A DNA stretch of 64,000 bases from Stictocephala bisonia (lineage: Eukaryota; Arthropoda; Insecta; Hemiptera; Membracidae): contig JAQJVL010000543.1 of the NCBI GenBank assembly GCA_035578905.1, forward strand, positions 124,001 to 188,000, in the 5' to 3' direction. A program made the translations under genes and the position numbers. Shown piece by piece: positions 1 through 11,611 of this stretch; positions within the stretch are counted from its first letter, which is position 1, and each line of letters starts with the position of its first letter. The notes under the pieces are model-generated. The model made no database searches. It had not been told where the DNA came from and worked only from the letters and a program-made list of their open reading frames with translations.

Positions 1-406
1 AAGAAAATTATACATTGAAAAATAAAAAAAATTGTTTGTATCTTCCGAATTGTGCATACAGCTAAAGCATTGAGTATTATATACCATAATAACTTTAAAT
101 CATGAATATAAATGAATTTCATAAAAAAAACAAAAAAACAAAAAACAAATACATTTCAATCTGTAACATATTAAAATTCATGTTTTTTTATCTCTATTCG
201 TCTACACTTAGATCAAGTAATGATTGGTTTTAAGCACTAGTAATACTGGAGTATTTTTCAGTAATTAGGTAATATATGAAGACATTTTTGAATTACCTCT
301 AATTGTTTTACCATCTTATATTCATAGATACATTTGAAAAACTCTTGGGCAATAAACACACAGTTCTTGTGGTTACGACAGTTCAGTAATAGTCCTTGAA
401 CTGCGG
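1..406 (-). other. Probable 3' UTR or downstream flank of the chitin-binding gene
   Basis: This is AT-rich sequence after the TAA stop. No AATAAA or ATTAAA is present on the minus strand here; the nearest variant is GATAAA at about 186-191. The poly(A) site may use that variant or lie outside the window. Nothing else is recognisable. Confidence 0.4.
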
Positions 407-639
407 TTAGTACTCATACTCCTCACTACCAGGGCCGGGGAAAGACCTCTGGTTCTGCGGACTCACTGGCCTCCTGTGCTGGAGGGGGATGTTGACTTCC
501 TCGGGTGAGTGGAATACTTGATTGTTCACCCGGTATTGCTGAGGGGTGGGGGAAGGCCTCAAGGACTGTGACTGGGACACGGGGCGGCTTGCCTTCACAG
601 GTACTGGCCGACTCTCTACCTCCTCCTCATAGTAGTTCT
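407..639 (-). CDS. CPAP1-like chitin-binding protein, terminal coding exon (residues 281-357 and stop)
   Basis: Acceptor TCCTGTACAG at 640 joins two bases (AG) to the G left by the previous exon, giving Glu281 and restoring frame. The exon encodes ENYYEEEVES, then a Pro/Gln/Ser-rich tail containing a third SPTPQQ word and HSPEEV, and ends GSEEYEY with TAA at 409-407. The tail has no further domain, transmembrane segment or GPI-like end, consistent with a secreted matrix protein. A methionine upstream in the same open frame (near 658) lies in the intron and is not a start. Confidence 0.88.
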
Positions 640-3440
640 CTGTACAGGACAGGACCATTTATTATTGATAAAACAACAAATTTTACAAGAAATGTTGCAA
701 CTGAAGTGAAAAGTTAAATGTCAACAAAGTACTTTGATGTATCTTAATCGTGCCTGGATCTCACAACACATACTTGGAATATACCACTGAAACCATACTA
801 GTTCGGTGAACTTGCATCATGGGGAAGGAAATGCAAGTCACCATAAGTTCCTCTGAATTTATTAAATAACTTATTTTAAAGCAGTTAAAATGTATTCTGC
901 CAAGTATATGTTTGAGGTCCAAAAGTGAGTGTTGCTTCTCTAGGGGGTGAGGTAGGAAATCCCAGCAGGATAGCTAAAAAAACACCCCAAGTCTAAGAGC
1001 TCTCTTTCTACCTCTACCTGCTCTGGTATGTCACAATATCCATAAACACCTGTTGGGACTGCCCCTTCTGGCATCTGGTTTTTGGTGATTAATTTTTTTT
1101 ATATATGTTTAAATTATTTAAAAATTTCTTTCTATAAAATGTTATTTCCTAGTTCTCATGTGCCACATGCCTGGCGTAAACTTTATCAACGAATGAATCA
1201 CTAACCGTCATCTCAGGTGGGGATTAACCATGGACTTTACTCTCAGTAGTCTGCAGCTGTCATGTAAACACTGAGCTGTCATGCTGATAAATATTTAATA
1301 ATATAAAATAATTATAAAGATTGCAATACATTACTAATAATCCACATATTTAATGAAGATTTACTTAATATGCCATGTTTTAGTGTAAACTGCACCAAAA
1401 TAGTCCGATGATAGTTGCTGAATGTGAAGCCTATCTCTTCACTTCTCGCCCAGCAATGTAGTCAGATATAAATTCTTTGAACATTTTTAATAGTCTCTCA
1501 AAACATCTGTTGCAGTAAACAAACATCATCATTTGTTATTTTAAACAAATGTAAGTGTTTTGTTTATGTATATTTAGTGGAAGAAATATGTTTATGTTAG
1601 TTATTATTTTTCAATATTTCCTTATTAATATTTTTGAATATTTTTTATAATAATTATTGTTTTAAATTTTTGTTTCGAAATACTATTAGCAATAGATCAA
1701 CAGAAAAATGAATAAAAAAATTATATAATAACAAATGCCATTATTAATTTTACCAGCTATATATTAAAAGAATTGGCAAAATCTATTCCGAGTTCGTCTG
1801 GATGTTTTGTCTGGCTGATTTGCTTCAATTTTATTTTTGTATGAAAGGTATTAGTGAACCGTTTTCACCTAAGCTGAACTGACTCAAGTTGTACTTAAAC
1901 GTAAATTTATTTATGATTTTCCAAGGTTTTGTTTTTCTCACTAGAACAAAAACTCATATATCCCAGGTTCTTATTGGGATAGGTAGTTCGTTTTGGTATA
2001 AAATCACTCAAGAGATCATGCCCTTTTATTTGGGCCTTTCATTAACCAAATTGGTTGAGTCTGAGAATAGTTGTATGCGGAAATTCATAGTTGTGTGCGG
2101 TCGATATAAGCCAAATTATATACACTGAATTATTGATCACAAAACCTCCAAAACTACAAGGCTGATTGACTTGAAATTTGGTACATATTTTTCCCTAAGA
2201 CCCTAGAGACCCACTAAGAAATTATTTCTCTCTCAGACCTCAGGAATTTGCCCCACTGGCAACCAAACTTTCAACGCTGTTCTTATGGAACTATTATTTA
2301 TCACAAGCTGTCAAACAATCTATTAATTGATTTATTTACTACAAAAAAAAGAAGATTTTCCTTACTACAGTTTAACCACTAATATTTGTAGTCAAATATG
2401 TGCCGAGGCCGAAGATTGTCACTCAATGCGCTCATGACAGATTTGGCACACAAGAATGGTATGTACACATAAAGCCATTCAAATTGACAGTATTGAACAT
2501 TATTATGAATACTTGTCATAGATAAAGCATGTAGTTAAGTGGTCTTCAGAAACGATATGGCAACACCGCCTAAAACGTCATTGGACTAGAATCTACATTT
2601 TTCGGTGACAACCGCGTCAAGGTACTATCTACAAGATAACCAGACGTTTCGCCCAAACTGTGATGTGGCATCTTCAGTAGTTTCTCTGAGTCACCAAACT
2701 ATTTTGATTTGGTTTACACTAAGTATTTTCTTTAATATGTTGCGAAAGCCGAAGCAGTAAACATCAGAAGAGAGTGGTCTTACATTCAGAGAAAAGACTT
2801 TACATGTTTACAATTAGACTATAAACGTTTTGTTTTACATTATTTATCAGTGGCATTCTACCTCAAGGGAATTGATAAAGACAATTTTCTTGTTACAGTT
2901 ACACTATTTAATACACAGATCTTGTGTAGTGAATGAAGAAATAAGCTTAGCTTTTGAAAGTCATAAATTTATTCTTTTCAATAATGTTTGATTGAAATTG
3001 GTTATTTTAAAAATTATGAGGAAAGTATGTATAACAAGATTTTAGAGTGGAAGAGACTGAGGAAATCTTAAAATCATGTATCTGACTTCACTAATTCTCG
3101 ACAAGAGGAATCCTTCAGTCCAAGCAAACAATTTCTTCCATTTAATAAGGATCAACTGTTAACAATCAGTAACAAGTAATATAAACCATGCAGCTTAACT
3201 GCAACAATAAATAATACTAATAAAATAATAACATATAACATCAAGAGTCAACTACCAGTGGTAACAATGATAGCCTAAAATCATAACAAAAGAAAAAAAA
3301 TATTCATCACAAAAAATAATAATGAATATACATAATAATTAATTGTTTAGTTGAGTATCGACAGAAAACCATTACTGAACAAATGTGATGCTTTTAAATA
3401 CAATACCACAAGAGCAGATGTGAGTGACATCTAAAGTGCA
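640..3440 (-). other. Intron between the last two coding exons, distal part
   Basis: AT-rich intronic sequence, bounded by the acceptor at 640-641. A short minus-strand run around 1,060-940 has an open stretch with somewhat protein-like composition, but I do not recognise it. The segment at about 2,540-2,720 (CCAGACGTTTCGCCCAAACTGTG...GGCATCTTCAGTAG) has the look of the junk left by an insect retroelement 3' region. No gene is seen. Confidence 0.35.
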
Positions 3441-3610
3441 ATACATTTGTTACGCTACCTATATTGTAACATTTTTAAGTACATTTTTTACACTACCTGT
3501 ATTGTAGCATTGTTAAGTAGATTTGTTACTCTACCTATATTGTAACATTTTTAAGTAAATTTGCTACGCTACCTGTATTGTAACATTTTTAAGTACATTT
3601 GTTACGGTAC
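3441..3610 (-). repeat. 38-bp tandem array repeating the exon's 5' splice site
   Basis: On the minus strand the authentic donor CAG/GTACCG (intron starts at 3610) is followed by four further copies of the same 38-bp block. Each contains A(C/T)AG/GTAG, with the GT starting at 3572, 3534, 3496 and 3458, exactly 38 bp apart. The block reads GTAGCGTAACAAATGTACTT, then AAAAATGTTACAATAYAG, with small variation. The array therefore presents five donor-like sites in tandem next to exon 5. Use of any downstream site would add 38 nt or multiples and shift frame except at the third step (114 nt). Confidence 0.9.
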
Positions 3611-3767
3611 CTGGATAGTATCTGTCAGAGTAGCGCAGGGTGATGTTGGGTTTCTTGTCGAACTCCTCCTGGTTGATGGGCCGGTAGAGGTAGTCGTTGA
3701 CAAAGTGGAACTGAGATGACTGTTTGCAGATGTTGTCACTACTGGGAGGCATGCAGATCAGGTGAAC
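3611..3767 (-). CDS. CPAP1-like chitin-binding protein, coding exon 5 (second half of the CBM14 domain; residues 229-280)
   Basis: This exon begins after acceptor TTGTCTCTAG with VHLICMPP and supplies cysteines 233 and 242, completing the six-cysteine domain (C4-X12-C5-X8-C6). The sequence after it (FHFVNDYLYRPIN, then LRYSDRYYP) looks like a conserved C-terminal extension specific to this CPAP1 subgroup rather than linker. The exon ends at TATCCAG/GTACCG in phase 1: 52 codons plus one base. The intron side of the donor is the start of a 38-bp tandem array that repeats the donor itself (see 3441-3610). Length and phase agree exactly with both neighbouring exons. Confidence 0.92.
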
Positions 3768-3850
3768 CTAGAGACAAAGTCGTTATAAAATTATAATTTC
3801 ACTCTATACCTCTTTATCTGAAAAGATGAGACGTATAAAATATTACAATG

Positions 3851-3917
3851 TTGTCTTATTTTACCAACTTAGTTAGGGCTAAGAAGCCCTTTCTAACACT
3901 AATAGGTTCTGTTCTCA
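3851..3917 (-). mobile_element. Fragment of the 5S-like SINE (3' part)
   Basis: The reverse complement reads AGTGTTAGAAAGGGCTTCTT then AGCCCTAAC...GGTAAAATAAGACA. This matches the 3' half of the element at 19,070-19,285 closely. It is truncated and decayed. Confidence 0.65.
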
Positions 3918-3929
3918 ATCATTACTAAC

Positions 3930-4045
3930 ACAGCGTCTACTCAGTGCTTTCCATCAGCTTGAAGACTACTAGAGAAGTCTAGGATGTTTTGTGGTAGTTA
4001 GGGTTTGGATGTCATCCAGGGGAGAGAAGAGAGTATCAGACTTAA
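3930..4045 (+). mobile_element. Fragment of type A SINE (internal part)
   Basis: It contains the diagnostic run ACTACTAGAGAAGTCTAGGA followed by TGGTAGTTAGGGTTTGGATG and GAGAGAAGAGAGTATCAGAC. These correspond to the middle of the full element at 15,477-15,832. Confidence 0.55.
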
Positions 4046-4887
4046 CCAACTCTATGTGTTTTAAGGGGTGTCTCAGAAAGTACAAAAGATATTTCATTTC
4101 TGTTTTTTTACCTGATACATTGGCCTTTGTTACATAAACTACGGGTGTAAAATCTAACTTTGGAATAATTATAAATTTTTCACAAAATTTTAAAAAGTCT
4201 ATAACATTTTTTCAAATTCTTTTTATTTATAATTTTTTTTTAAATTTTATTCTTTGTTAATCTTGATTATTTTTTTATTCTGCTTATGTAACTAAGTTAC
4301 ATATAAACCACAAAAAGTTTCATCTTGTTTTTGAGAAAAAGGAACATATGTGTAAAAAAACACACTTTCGGAAAATCGCAATAAACCAAAATAAATACAG
4401 TTTTACTAATAAAAACAACACAAAAACTTACATTAATAAAATCCTGGTGCATATGATGGTTCCTTCCCTTCATCTTCTTCAAATTTATTACTACAATTAC
4501 TATATGCACTCGTATTACTATATGAAGATGATATTAGTGTAATAATTGAATACACAATGTGTGGCACTCAGGGAGATGATTTCAATAGAAAATCGAGTAG
4601 GACACTTTTAGAAAACTAATTTTTAAGCACATTTAGAAAATAATAAATAATTAGTGTTATTTACCGTTGGAAAGAGGACATTTTAAATTATAAAATGATA
4701 AAAAAAAAATATTTTTCGATAAAAATTAAAATGTTCCGTGCACCTACTCCCTTAAATTCCACTGTTGGCTATTAGTAGCTGGCCTAGCTGTATGGCTATT
4801 AATAAACTGCAAATTTATTTTAATAATAAAAATGAATGAGCTGATAACGAAATTAGGGAATTTAGTAGTCTGAACTATACGCAAAGT

Positions 4888-5015
4888 GTTCATTGTATGA
4901 ATTCATGATATGTAGATAATATTTGGAGATTTACAATGCTTTGTGTTTGTTTCTTAAACACTCAAAGCATTGGAAATCTCCAAATATTATCTACATATTA
5001 TGAACAATCCAATGC
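4888..5015. repeat. Short hairpin (inverted repeat, arms about 50 bp)
   Basis: The left arm ATGTAGATAATATTTGGAGA-TTT..CAATGCTTTG is mirrored after a loop of about 10 bases by CAAAGCATTGG-AAATCTCCAAATATTATCTACAT. Outer TGTTCAT words also pair. It is probably a miniature foldback remnant. No gene or TSD was identified. Confidence 0.8.
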
Positions 5016-5299
5016 TAATAAATAACTTTCAAACAGCAGTGAGAATTCAATATCAACAAATAAAATTTAGGTTTGTATTTCAAATACGAGCATTTAATCG
5101 TTAACAATAGACATACTTTATATATTTGCAGTACTATCAATTTGATCTTAGTTCAATTGATGATGCTCTTATGAGATTGAAATTGATTTTATCAATAAAT
5201 GTTTAATGATTGCCAAGTGTTATAACTTCATTAACAAAACACATGTTTATTGTGTTTTTGTATCTTTCTACCCAAATTTCTTCACTATGATCTATAATT

Positions 5300-5705
5300 T
5301 ATTAATCCTCATGCTGGTAGGCAACATTTTAAATCCTGAATAACTCATAAACCAACAATTAAATTAAAAGTTACACTAAATAGTGTTTTAGCAAATTAAA
5401 TTAGAAATACAATGATCTAACGTTTTTAAAAATCAGATGAAAAATAACATAGAAAATGATTTATGTTTCAATATGTGCAATGCATTACGCCAGTACAATG
5501 TAGAACACACATGTAACAGCTAATAATAGTAAAGTATTTTGTAATATTCTTAAATCAGCTGATCAGTGCAACAATAAAGTTTATGTAAACATCTGATTTA
5601 AGACTATCTCAAATTACTTTATTGTTATCAGCTGTTACATGTACGTTCCACATTGTCTACATAGTCACATAAATGATATTTTCTATGTTATTTTTCATCT
5701 TATTA

Positions 5706-5754
<49 letters not shown>

Positions 5755-5890
5755 TTTATATCATTGGATTTATAATTAAATTTGCTAAAAACTATTGTTT
5801 TGTATAATTTTTAATATAATAATTGGTTATGAGTTATTCAGGATTAAACATTTAAAATGCCACCATTTTATAAATATTAATTCAGGAAAG
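5300..5890. mobile_element. Foldback/MITE-like element with arms of roughly 180-230 bp and an internal 45-bp poly(A)
   Basis: The left side (CATTTTAAATCCTGAATAACTCATAAACCAA ... GATGAAAAATAACATAGAAAAT) is repeated inverted on the right side, ending in ACATTTAAAATGCC. The centre contains AATCAGCTGATCAG..CAATAAAG and its own complement. The right arm is interrupted by 45 consecutive A residues at 5707-5751 that are absent from the left arm, so the run arose after the inverted structure. No ORF is present. TIR ends and TSD are not resolved. Confidence 0.7.
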
Positions 5891-6389
5891 ATAATATTTT
5901 TTCTCAAAATGGATGTTTATGTTATAAAGACCACGCAAATCTCAGCCTCATACACATTTTTATTTTTGAGACATAAATTTCAAAGTAAAAATAAAAAAAT
6001 AAAAAAAATGGCGGCTGCAAGGATAATTGATGGGTTTTGGACACTTAAAATATGATATTTGTGATTCTTAATGAACCAGAAACAATAAACAAGAGAGCTT
6101 ATCAGAGAGTCCTCTATATAAGATCTATATGCAAATACACAAACTCAGTTAAAATTAAGAAATCAAACACAGTGAGCAAGTTATACCTTTTAGTAAAAAT
6201 AACACTAATTATAGACTAATCAATGCTATCAATGCTAATCCAATATGAGTTACAACCGTTTTATCATACAATTGTGTACAGTTAAATTAAGCCTTTCTGA
6301 CCATACAGGACAACATACCACATTAAATATTCTGACTCAACAAAAAACCCCAACATTATCAACAAGAAGACACATAAATACAAAAAAAA

Positions 6390-7510
6390 CCTCTTAAGTC
6401 ACAGCTAGTGGCAATGTCACTGCCGTTCTTATGATTCCATCAATTTTCTGTTTTATTGTACTACCAGTCCTAGTTAATTTAAATAACTCTTGAACCACTG
6501 CAGTGTCATCTCCTTGATACCTAAGGAACTTAATATAGCTAGAATTAAATTATGATCCATGCAATCAAATGCCTTACTCGTATCAAGGAAAGAACTGGTG
6601 ACATTTTTCTCTTCTTCAATGTTATGTATTATGTGTTCTACTAAATTAGTAAGTGCTGTTGTGGTGGATCGTCCAGCTAAAAAACCATGTTGCCTTTCAG
6701 TAAGAAGGTGTGTTGTGATTTATGAGCCTTTTCAGTATAATTTTCTCTAAGAATTTAGAAAATGTTGATACAAGGGATATATGCCTGAATTTTTTTTGTA
6801 GTTCATGCTTGTTACCTTTTATATGTAAAGGGTAAACTTTTGATGTTTAAATTTTTTTTAAGTGAAGACTCCTTGAGTCAAGGATTTGTTAATTAAGTTA
6901 TTTAGTGGATGGCACAGTTCTTTGTTACAGGTTTTTATTATTCTTGATAAGGCTTCATCCATTCCTGCTGAAGAGGGTTTAAGAGGTTGGGTAGTTTTGA
7001 GCACCTCATCCGACTTTGTCAAATGAAAATTAGTTAGTAGGCAGTCAGTTTTGTCAGATTTTTTTGGATTAATATTTAGATGTGGAGCAATGTTGTTTTT
7101 TTAGGGTTTCTTCAGCAGTTGATGTGAAGTATTCATTAAAGAGTCTTGCTACATGGTCAATATTGCTTACAATGTCATCCCCTATGTTTAGCTCCCATAT
7201 ACTACTGGTGTATGCCTCTTTTTTAGGTGCCCGCTTGCTCTTGTTTTCTTGCTATTTGTATTTATATGGTTTTCGTTTGCCTTCCTTCTGAGGTCTCTTA
7301 GCTTTAAATCAAAGGCTTTCTTTTTTTGGATAAAGTCTAATTTATTCTCTGGCTTGTTGTTTTGAGAGTACTTATCTTGTGCTTCCATAAATACTATTTT
7401 TGCTTCTTCAGCTTCACTGGGATGGACGTTTTTAAGTTTTATTTTTGTAGGTTTGCATCTTGATGTTTTTAAAGGGCAATTTGTTTTGAGAGCGGTTGTA
7501 AATGTGTCGT
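6390..7510 (-). pseudogene. Non-LTR retrotransposon, inverted 5' segment: N-terminal half of a reverse transcriptase, broken
   Basis: The minus strand encodes a decayed LINE polyprotein. The region between endonuclease and RT is open from 7,517 (rich in Lys, ends before a stop near 7,188). RT signatures follow: SAGMDE near 6,960, QHGFLAGRSTTTAL near 6,680, and FLDTSKAFDCMDH near 6,570 (palm motif with the first catalytic Asp). It ends near WFKSYL at about 6,490 and loses similarity near 6,390. Several stops and frameshifts lie between the blocks, so it is dead. This is the Jockey/CR1-like (APE-type) LINE RT pattern. It abuts the C-terminal half of the RT on the opposite strand at about 7,510, the arrangement produced by twin priming. 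Confidence 0.88.
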
Positions 7511-8580
7511 TCCACAAGGTTCTGTATTGGGCCCCGTTTAATTTATTTTGTTTACTAGTGACTTACCTTACTACATTGACTGACAATGTTATCCAGTCAT
7601 GTGACACTGTTCTGACTACCTCTCACAAATCAACTGAGCTCCTTGAAATTAATAGATATATAGCTGTAAACATGGCTCATCAATATTGCGTTGAAAATTA
7701 CTTGGTTTTTAATCAAACAAAAACTCAACACATTATGATTGGAAAAAACCAAAATAATATTACAATCCCAAATGACTTTAAAATTTCTCAATACTGTACA
7801 TGAAACACTTTGGACTTAAGCTAGATGATCGTCTCTGCTGGAATTTTCACATAGATCATTTGTGTCATCAGCTCAGGACAGCATTGTTTGCTCTAAGAAG
7901 GATAACATCTGTAATTACTCCAGAAGCTATCACAACAGCTTATTACGCACTGTTTGAATGTAGAGTCCGATATTGAATTATAATTTGGGAGGCATCTCCA
8001 AATAACAACCTCCAGCGAGTACTCATTCTACAGAAACGAGCAATAAGATGGCTTATATTGCATCACGGGATAGCTATAGAGAAGCTTACAGACACCAAAA
8101 TATACTAACCATAACATCTCTTTACATTCACAAATTCATCAAGGATGCTGTTAGTTTAAATTTGACTCACAACAGCCAATATGGCCAAATAATAAGAAAT
8201 TGAGTTAACTTCAATTTATCTGCCCACGGAACTACCCTATTTGCTAAAAATCCATCATACGCTGGGACAAGATTGTATAATGCGCTACCAATTCATCTTA
8301 AGAGAATAGAAGAAAAAAGCTCCAAAAAGAACTATGCTTCTGGCTTGTTAGTAAGTCAGTTTACTCAACTGACGAATTTCTAGACCATGTAAATAGATTG
8401 CAATAACAATCTAGAGCAAACACCAACACAGTCAGGATGAGACATAATCAAAAGAATAAAGGAATGCCAAAACTAACCACCATTATACTTTTTATCATTC
8501 ATAGTATTATTTTGTATTGTACAGTTCGAAAACTGTTCTAAACTTGATGTTTGCGAATAAAGCTTCTGATTATTATTATA
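7510..8580 (+). pseudogene. Non-LTR retrotransposon, 3' segment: C-terminal half of the reverse transcriptase and 3' end, broken
   Basis: The plus strand starts at VPQGSVLGP (about 7,512), the RT motif that directly follows the block lost at the end of the inverted segment. It continues through a degenerate FADD position (reads SCDTVLTT, both catalytic Asp not preserved) and NYLVFNQTKT. The thumb-like region has LDDRLCWNFHIDHLC, ALRRI, AYYALFE and LQKRAIRWL. Frameshifts and stops interrupt it. The 3' end has AATAAAGCTTCTG and an (ATT)n tail at about 8,569-8,580, as in many LINEs with microsatellite tails. It lies in the intron between coding exons 4 and 5, antisense to the gene. Confidence 0.88.
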
Positions 8581-9124
8581 AGCGTGCAGTATTTTGATAC
8601 AATAACAATAAACTAAAACATTATTACAAAACTAATTTATTAAGTACCACAGAAGCTAAAATTGTATTAAATCTTAACTGCTTAAAATAGTTTTAAATCA
8701 TAAATTTACTATTTTCTTTCAAGTTAGAATAATACTGATCGGGACGACAAATGAATCGAGAATTTGAGAATGGCGTAAAATGGAGGCGAGAATTGTTCAG
8801 TTGACGATAACGTAAGACAAGTGATGGGGAAATGACTTAAACAAGCCGTCTCCCGAACACAGCTTGTGACGACTGCCAGCCAAATGAAACATATGATTTC
8901 AAAGCCTTTTAAAATAAAAATCGGTACTAAAATTCGAATGAAACAACTTCTGTTGGATAGATAAAACGATGTTCTTTAATTCGGTACAAAAATTATTATT
9001 ATTACATTACTTGTTCGTAAGAAATATTGGATGTATCGGGAGTCTGTATTGAGGCCGGATATCTGGCGTTGCTAGTACAGAATGGGTTATCCCATAGGAT
9101 ATCCGGTGAATAAATGAGTGACTA
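8581..9124. other. Intronic sequence without recognised feature
   Basis: AT-rich sequence with a somewhat GC-richer patch at 8,740-8,900. There is a GGATATC/GATATCC pair near 9,055-9,105. No gene or known element is recognised. Confidence 0.3.
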
Positions 9125-9478
9125 CTCATAAAAAAGTTTGTGTAGATATGGGCGAATTTGAAAAGCGAATGCGTGTAGCTGAGTGAGTATAGTCATAGTT
9201 ACTAACTAATGTCATCTATCCCTTAGAAAGAACCATATATTGCCCAATTTCCAACACAACTAACTAAGGGACCTACGCTTTATGTGGAATTCGAACCATG
9301 TAGTTTTGGTCTAACTGACAAGCCTGACACTCATTTCTCCATACATAACATTCGGACCTGACCAACACTCAATACGGACACATCAGACTTCTCTAGTAGT
9401 GTCCACGCCGATAGCAACCATTGAGCGGACGGCAAGTCATTATTAAGAGGACAGAGAACTGATCACCTACAGTTTCCA
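9125..9478 (-). mobile_element. Type A SINE, nearly full length
   Basis: Read on the minus strand it carries the type A body: AGGACCGAG-like head remnant, ACTACTAGAGAAGTCTGA, the CATGGTTCGAATTCCACATA B-box-like word, and the 3' tail ending TTCGCCCATATCTAC. It ends about 26 bp from the splice donor of coding exon 4 (9504), in the same transcriptional sense as the gene. The head is decayed. Confidence 0.65.
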
Positions 9479-9504
9479 CAACAATGACCAGACTGTTAGC
9501 TTAC

Positions 9505-9705
9505 CTGGTGGAAGAGGAAGCCCTCAGGGCAGACCCAGGAGTGCCTGGCGTTGTCTTGACAGTAATGGAACACCTCACAGTCCAAGCCGTCGTCAGCGTA
9601 GTAGCCTGTGTTACGACCATGGCAGTCGAACTTGCTCAGAGGCAGCAGTTCAGTCAGACGGTCAGGTTCTTCCTTATCCTCTTCCAGTTCTTCCAACTGT
9701 TCTTC
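9505..9705 (-). CDS. CPAP1-like chitin-binding protein, coding exon 4 (first half of the CBM14 domain; residues 162-228)
   Basis: This 201-nt exon runs from acceptor CTTAATGCAG to donor CACCAG/GTAAGC, phase 0 at both ends. Residues 162-177 form an acidic Glu-rich stretch. The chitin-binding type-2 domain then begins, with cysteines at 189, 204, 210 and 220. Hallmarks visible are GYYAD, DCEVFHYC and the WVCPEGFLFHQ segment, where family members carry aromatic residues and the N-Q or H-Q turn. Spacing C-X14-C-X5-C-X9-C fits the peritrophin-A pattern. The intron interrupts the domain between cysteines 4 and 5. A SINE ends about 26 bp past the donor. Confidence 0.93.
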
Positions 9706-10100
9706 CTGCATTAAGTAAAAAATATAATAAACTATAGATGACATATTTTTTCAAATAGGAATGCGGTAAATGAATACAAATAAACAACAATAATAAATGC
9801 TTTTCAAATTGTATATACATCAAAGTATCATTAAAGAAAATTCATAATAGTTTGTATTAGGCATGCCATACTAAACAATGATTCAAGAAGAGTTGTACAA
9901 TAATATAAGGTCACAGAAAAATAATCTACATTAAAGAAACAAAATGTAAAAAAATGGCATTTCCTTCTAATTACTCTTTTACCAGTATGTGATTAGGACA
10001 CAATATGTATTTAATGTGCTATGATTAGTCCTTATTTAAACATTTTAAATAAACTCAAAACTTAAACATAACATTTCAAAACTGACTCTATCCTATAGCA

Positions 10101-10435
10101 CAGGGGTCGGCAATCCGCAGCCCGCTTGACATGAAGACGATAAATATTTGAAGTAAATATTTTGAAGTAAAGTCTCTTGTATTTAATTCTCAAACTAATT
10201 TCATACACTGAGAGTTTATATTAGTAAATTAAATAGCAGAGATATATATTTAATTTACTTATAAATATAAATCTAAATAGACAAATTGTAAAACGCTTTA
10301 TACTTTTAACGTCATTATTCATTAATTTATTTGATATGTTTGTGTAATATAAGCGATAATGTAGGGTTTAAGATTTAGGGCCATGCCAGGTTTAAAATTG
10401 GCCCTAAGTTGTAAGAAGGTTGCCTACCTCTCCTG
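10101..10435. mobile_element. Non-autonomous hAT-like element, 335 bp, with TAGCA target duplication
   Basis: The left end is CAGGGGTCGGCAATCC and the right end complement is CAGGAGAGGTAGGCAACC, the CAGGGGTCGGCAACC-type terminus common in hAT elements. Identical 5-bp TAGCA flanks sit at 10,096-10,100 and 10,436-10,440. The interior is AT-rich with no transposase ORF, so the element is non-autonomous. An 8-bp TSD typical of most hATs is not seen; only five bases match. Confidence 0.75.
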
Positions 10436-11611
10436 TAGCATATTAGATGCAATAGTTATAAAGAACCATAACAAGTATAGTATAAAATATGCCAGTTAAA
10501 TAGAAATTTTTATGGATGAGGTGAATCCATTTCATGAATTTCTCTATGGAATTCATTCATCATCCTTTTTGCAGCCAGCATAATATTCTCCTTAATAAGG
10601 TCACACAGTTGTTTAAAATATTTTAATTAATAAACTTTAATTCACACCATATACACCAAGTTCTTGCAGACCAGAACCACTTGATACTACGAGATATGGT
10701 TTAGAATGCAGTGACACTGACAATTGACAATGATTTAGACTACCCTGACAATGACACTTCAATCATTTAAACTATCAGAGTGCCATAGTAATTTTTCCAT
10801 AGAGAAAGGGTTGTCCTTGATTTAAAGGTCTTGCTACAGTCACTTGTATGTAATATTGGCAATCATAAATTATGCTTGGGGCACCTCTACTGGACGAGTA
10901 TTAATATGAATTTTCATTATTAAAGTACTGTTTAACAGTAAGCTTGAGAATTTTATGCCATGAATCGTATTATGTTTTAATGAATCTGATGTGAAAGGAA
11001 TGATCTTGTATTTACTTTAACAACTGAAAGTTTGTGCTTTAATTACACAATCCTTGTAAATCTTCAGCTTCAACCAACAGCTTTAAACAAATAAATAACT
11101 CGATAGTCTTCATTAGAGTGAGTGTCAAAGTCATTGAAAGTTAATAGTTGGCAGAAATTGTCCTTGATTAAATTCTAAATTCAGTAAATTTTACATTCTA
11201 AGCGATGTATGATGGATGAAGTGAACATAAGAAGAAGTATGAATAAATGTGTTCTTTGTTGCTGTTTACTGAGATCTCTTCCTATATATTGCAATAACAG
11301 TGCTGTTCATAGAAGAAAGAAGGGCAAAATCATATAATACTGTATTGTTAAAATCAATTCTGAATTATCGTCCACTAATCAACACTATTCAAACTATTGA
11401 TTGCCCATCATCCGTCTAACAATGTCCATGTTGATGATGATACAGACCTGCTAACCAAACACATGCCTAGATATCTACATTAACATGGTGTTTAGCTTTC
11501 ATAGGAATACTGAGCTCAAAGAACTCATTAGACGATCTTCCTCCAACGTGGTGGATACAAAACAGGTACTACATTTTCCTGCTATTCTAATTTTACTAAC
11601 TAAAAATCATA

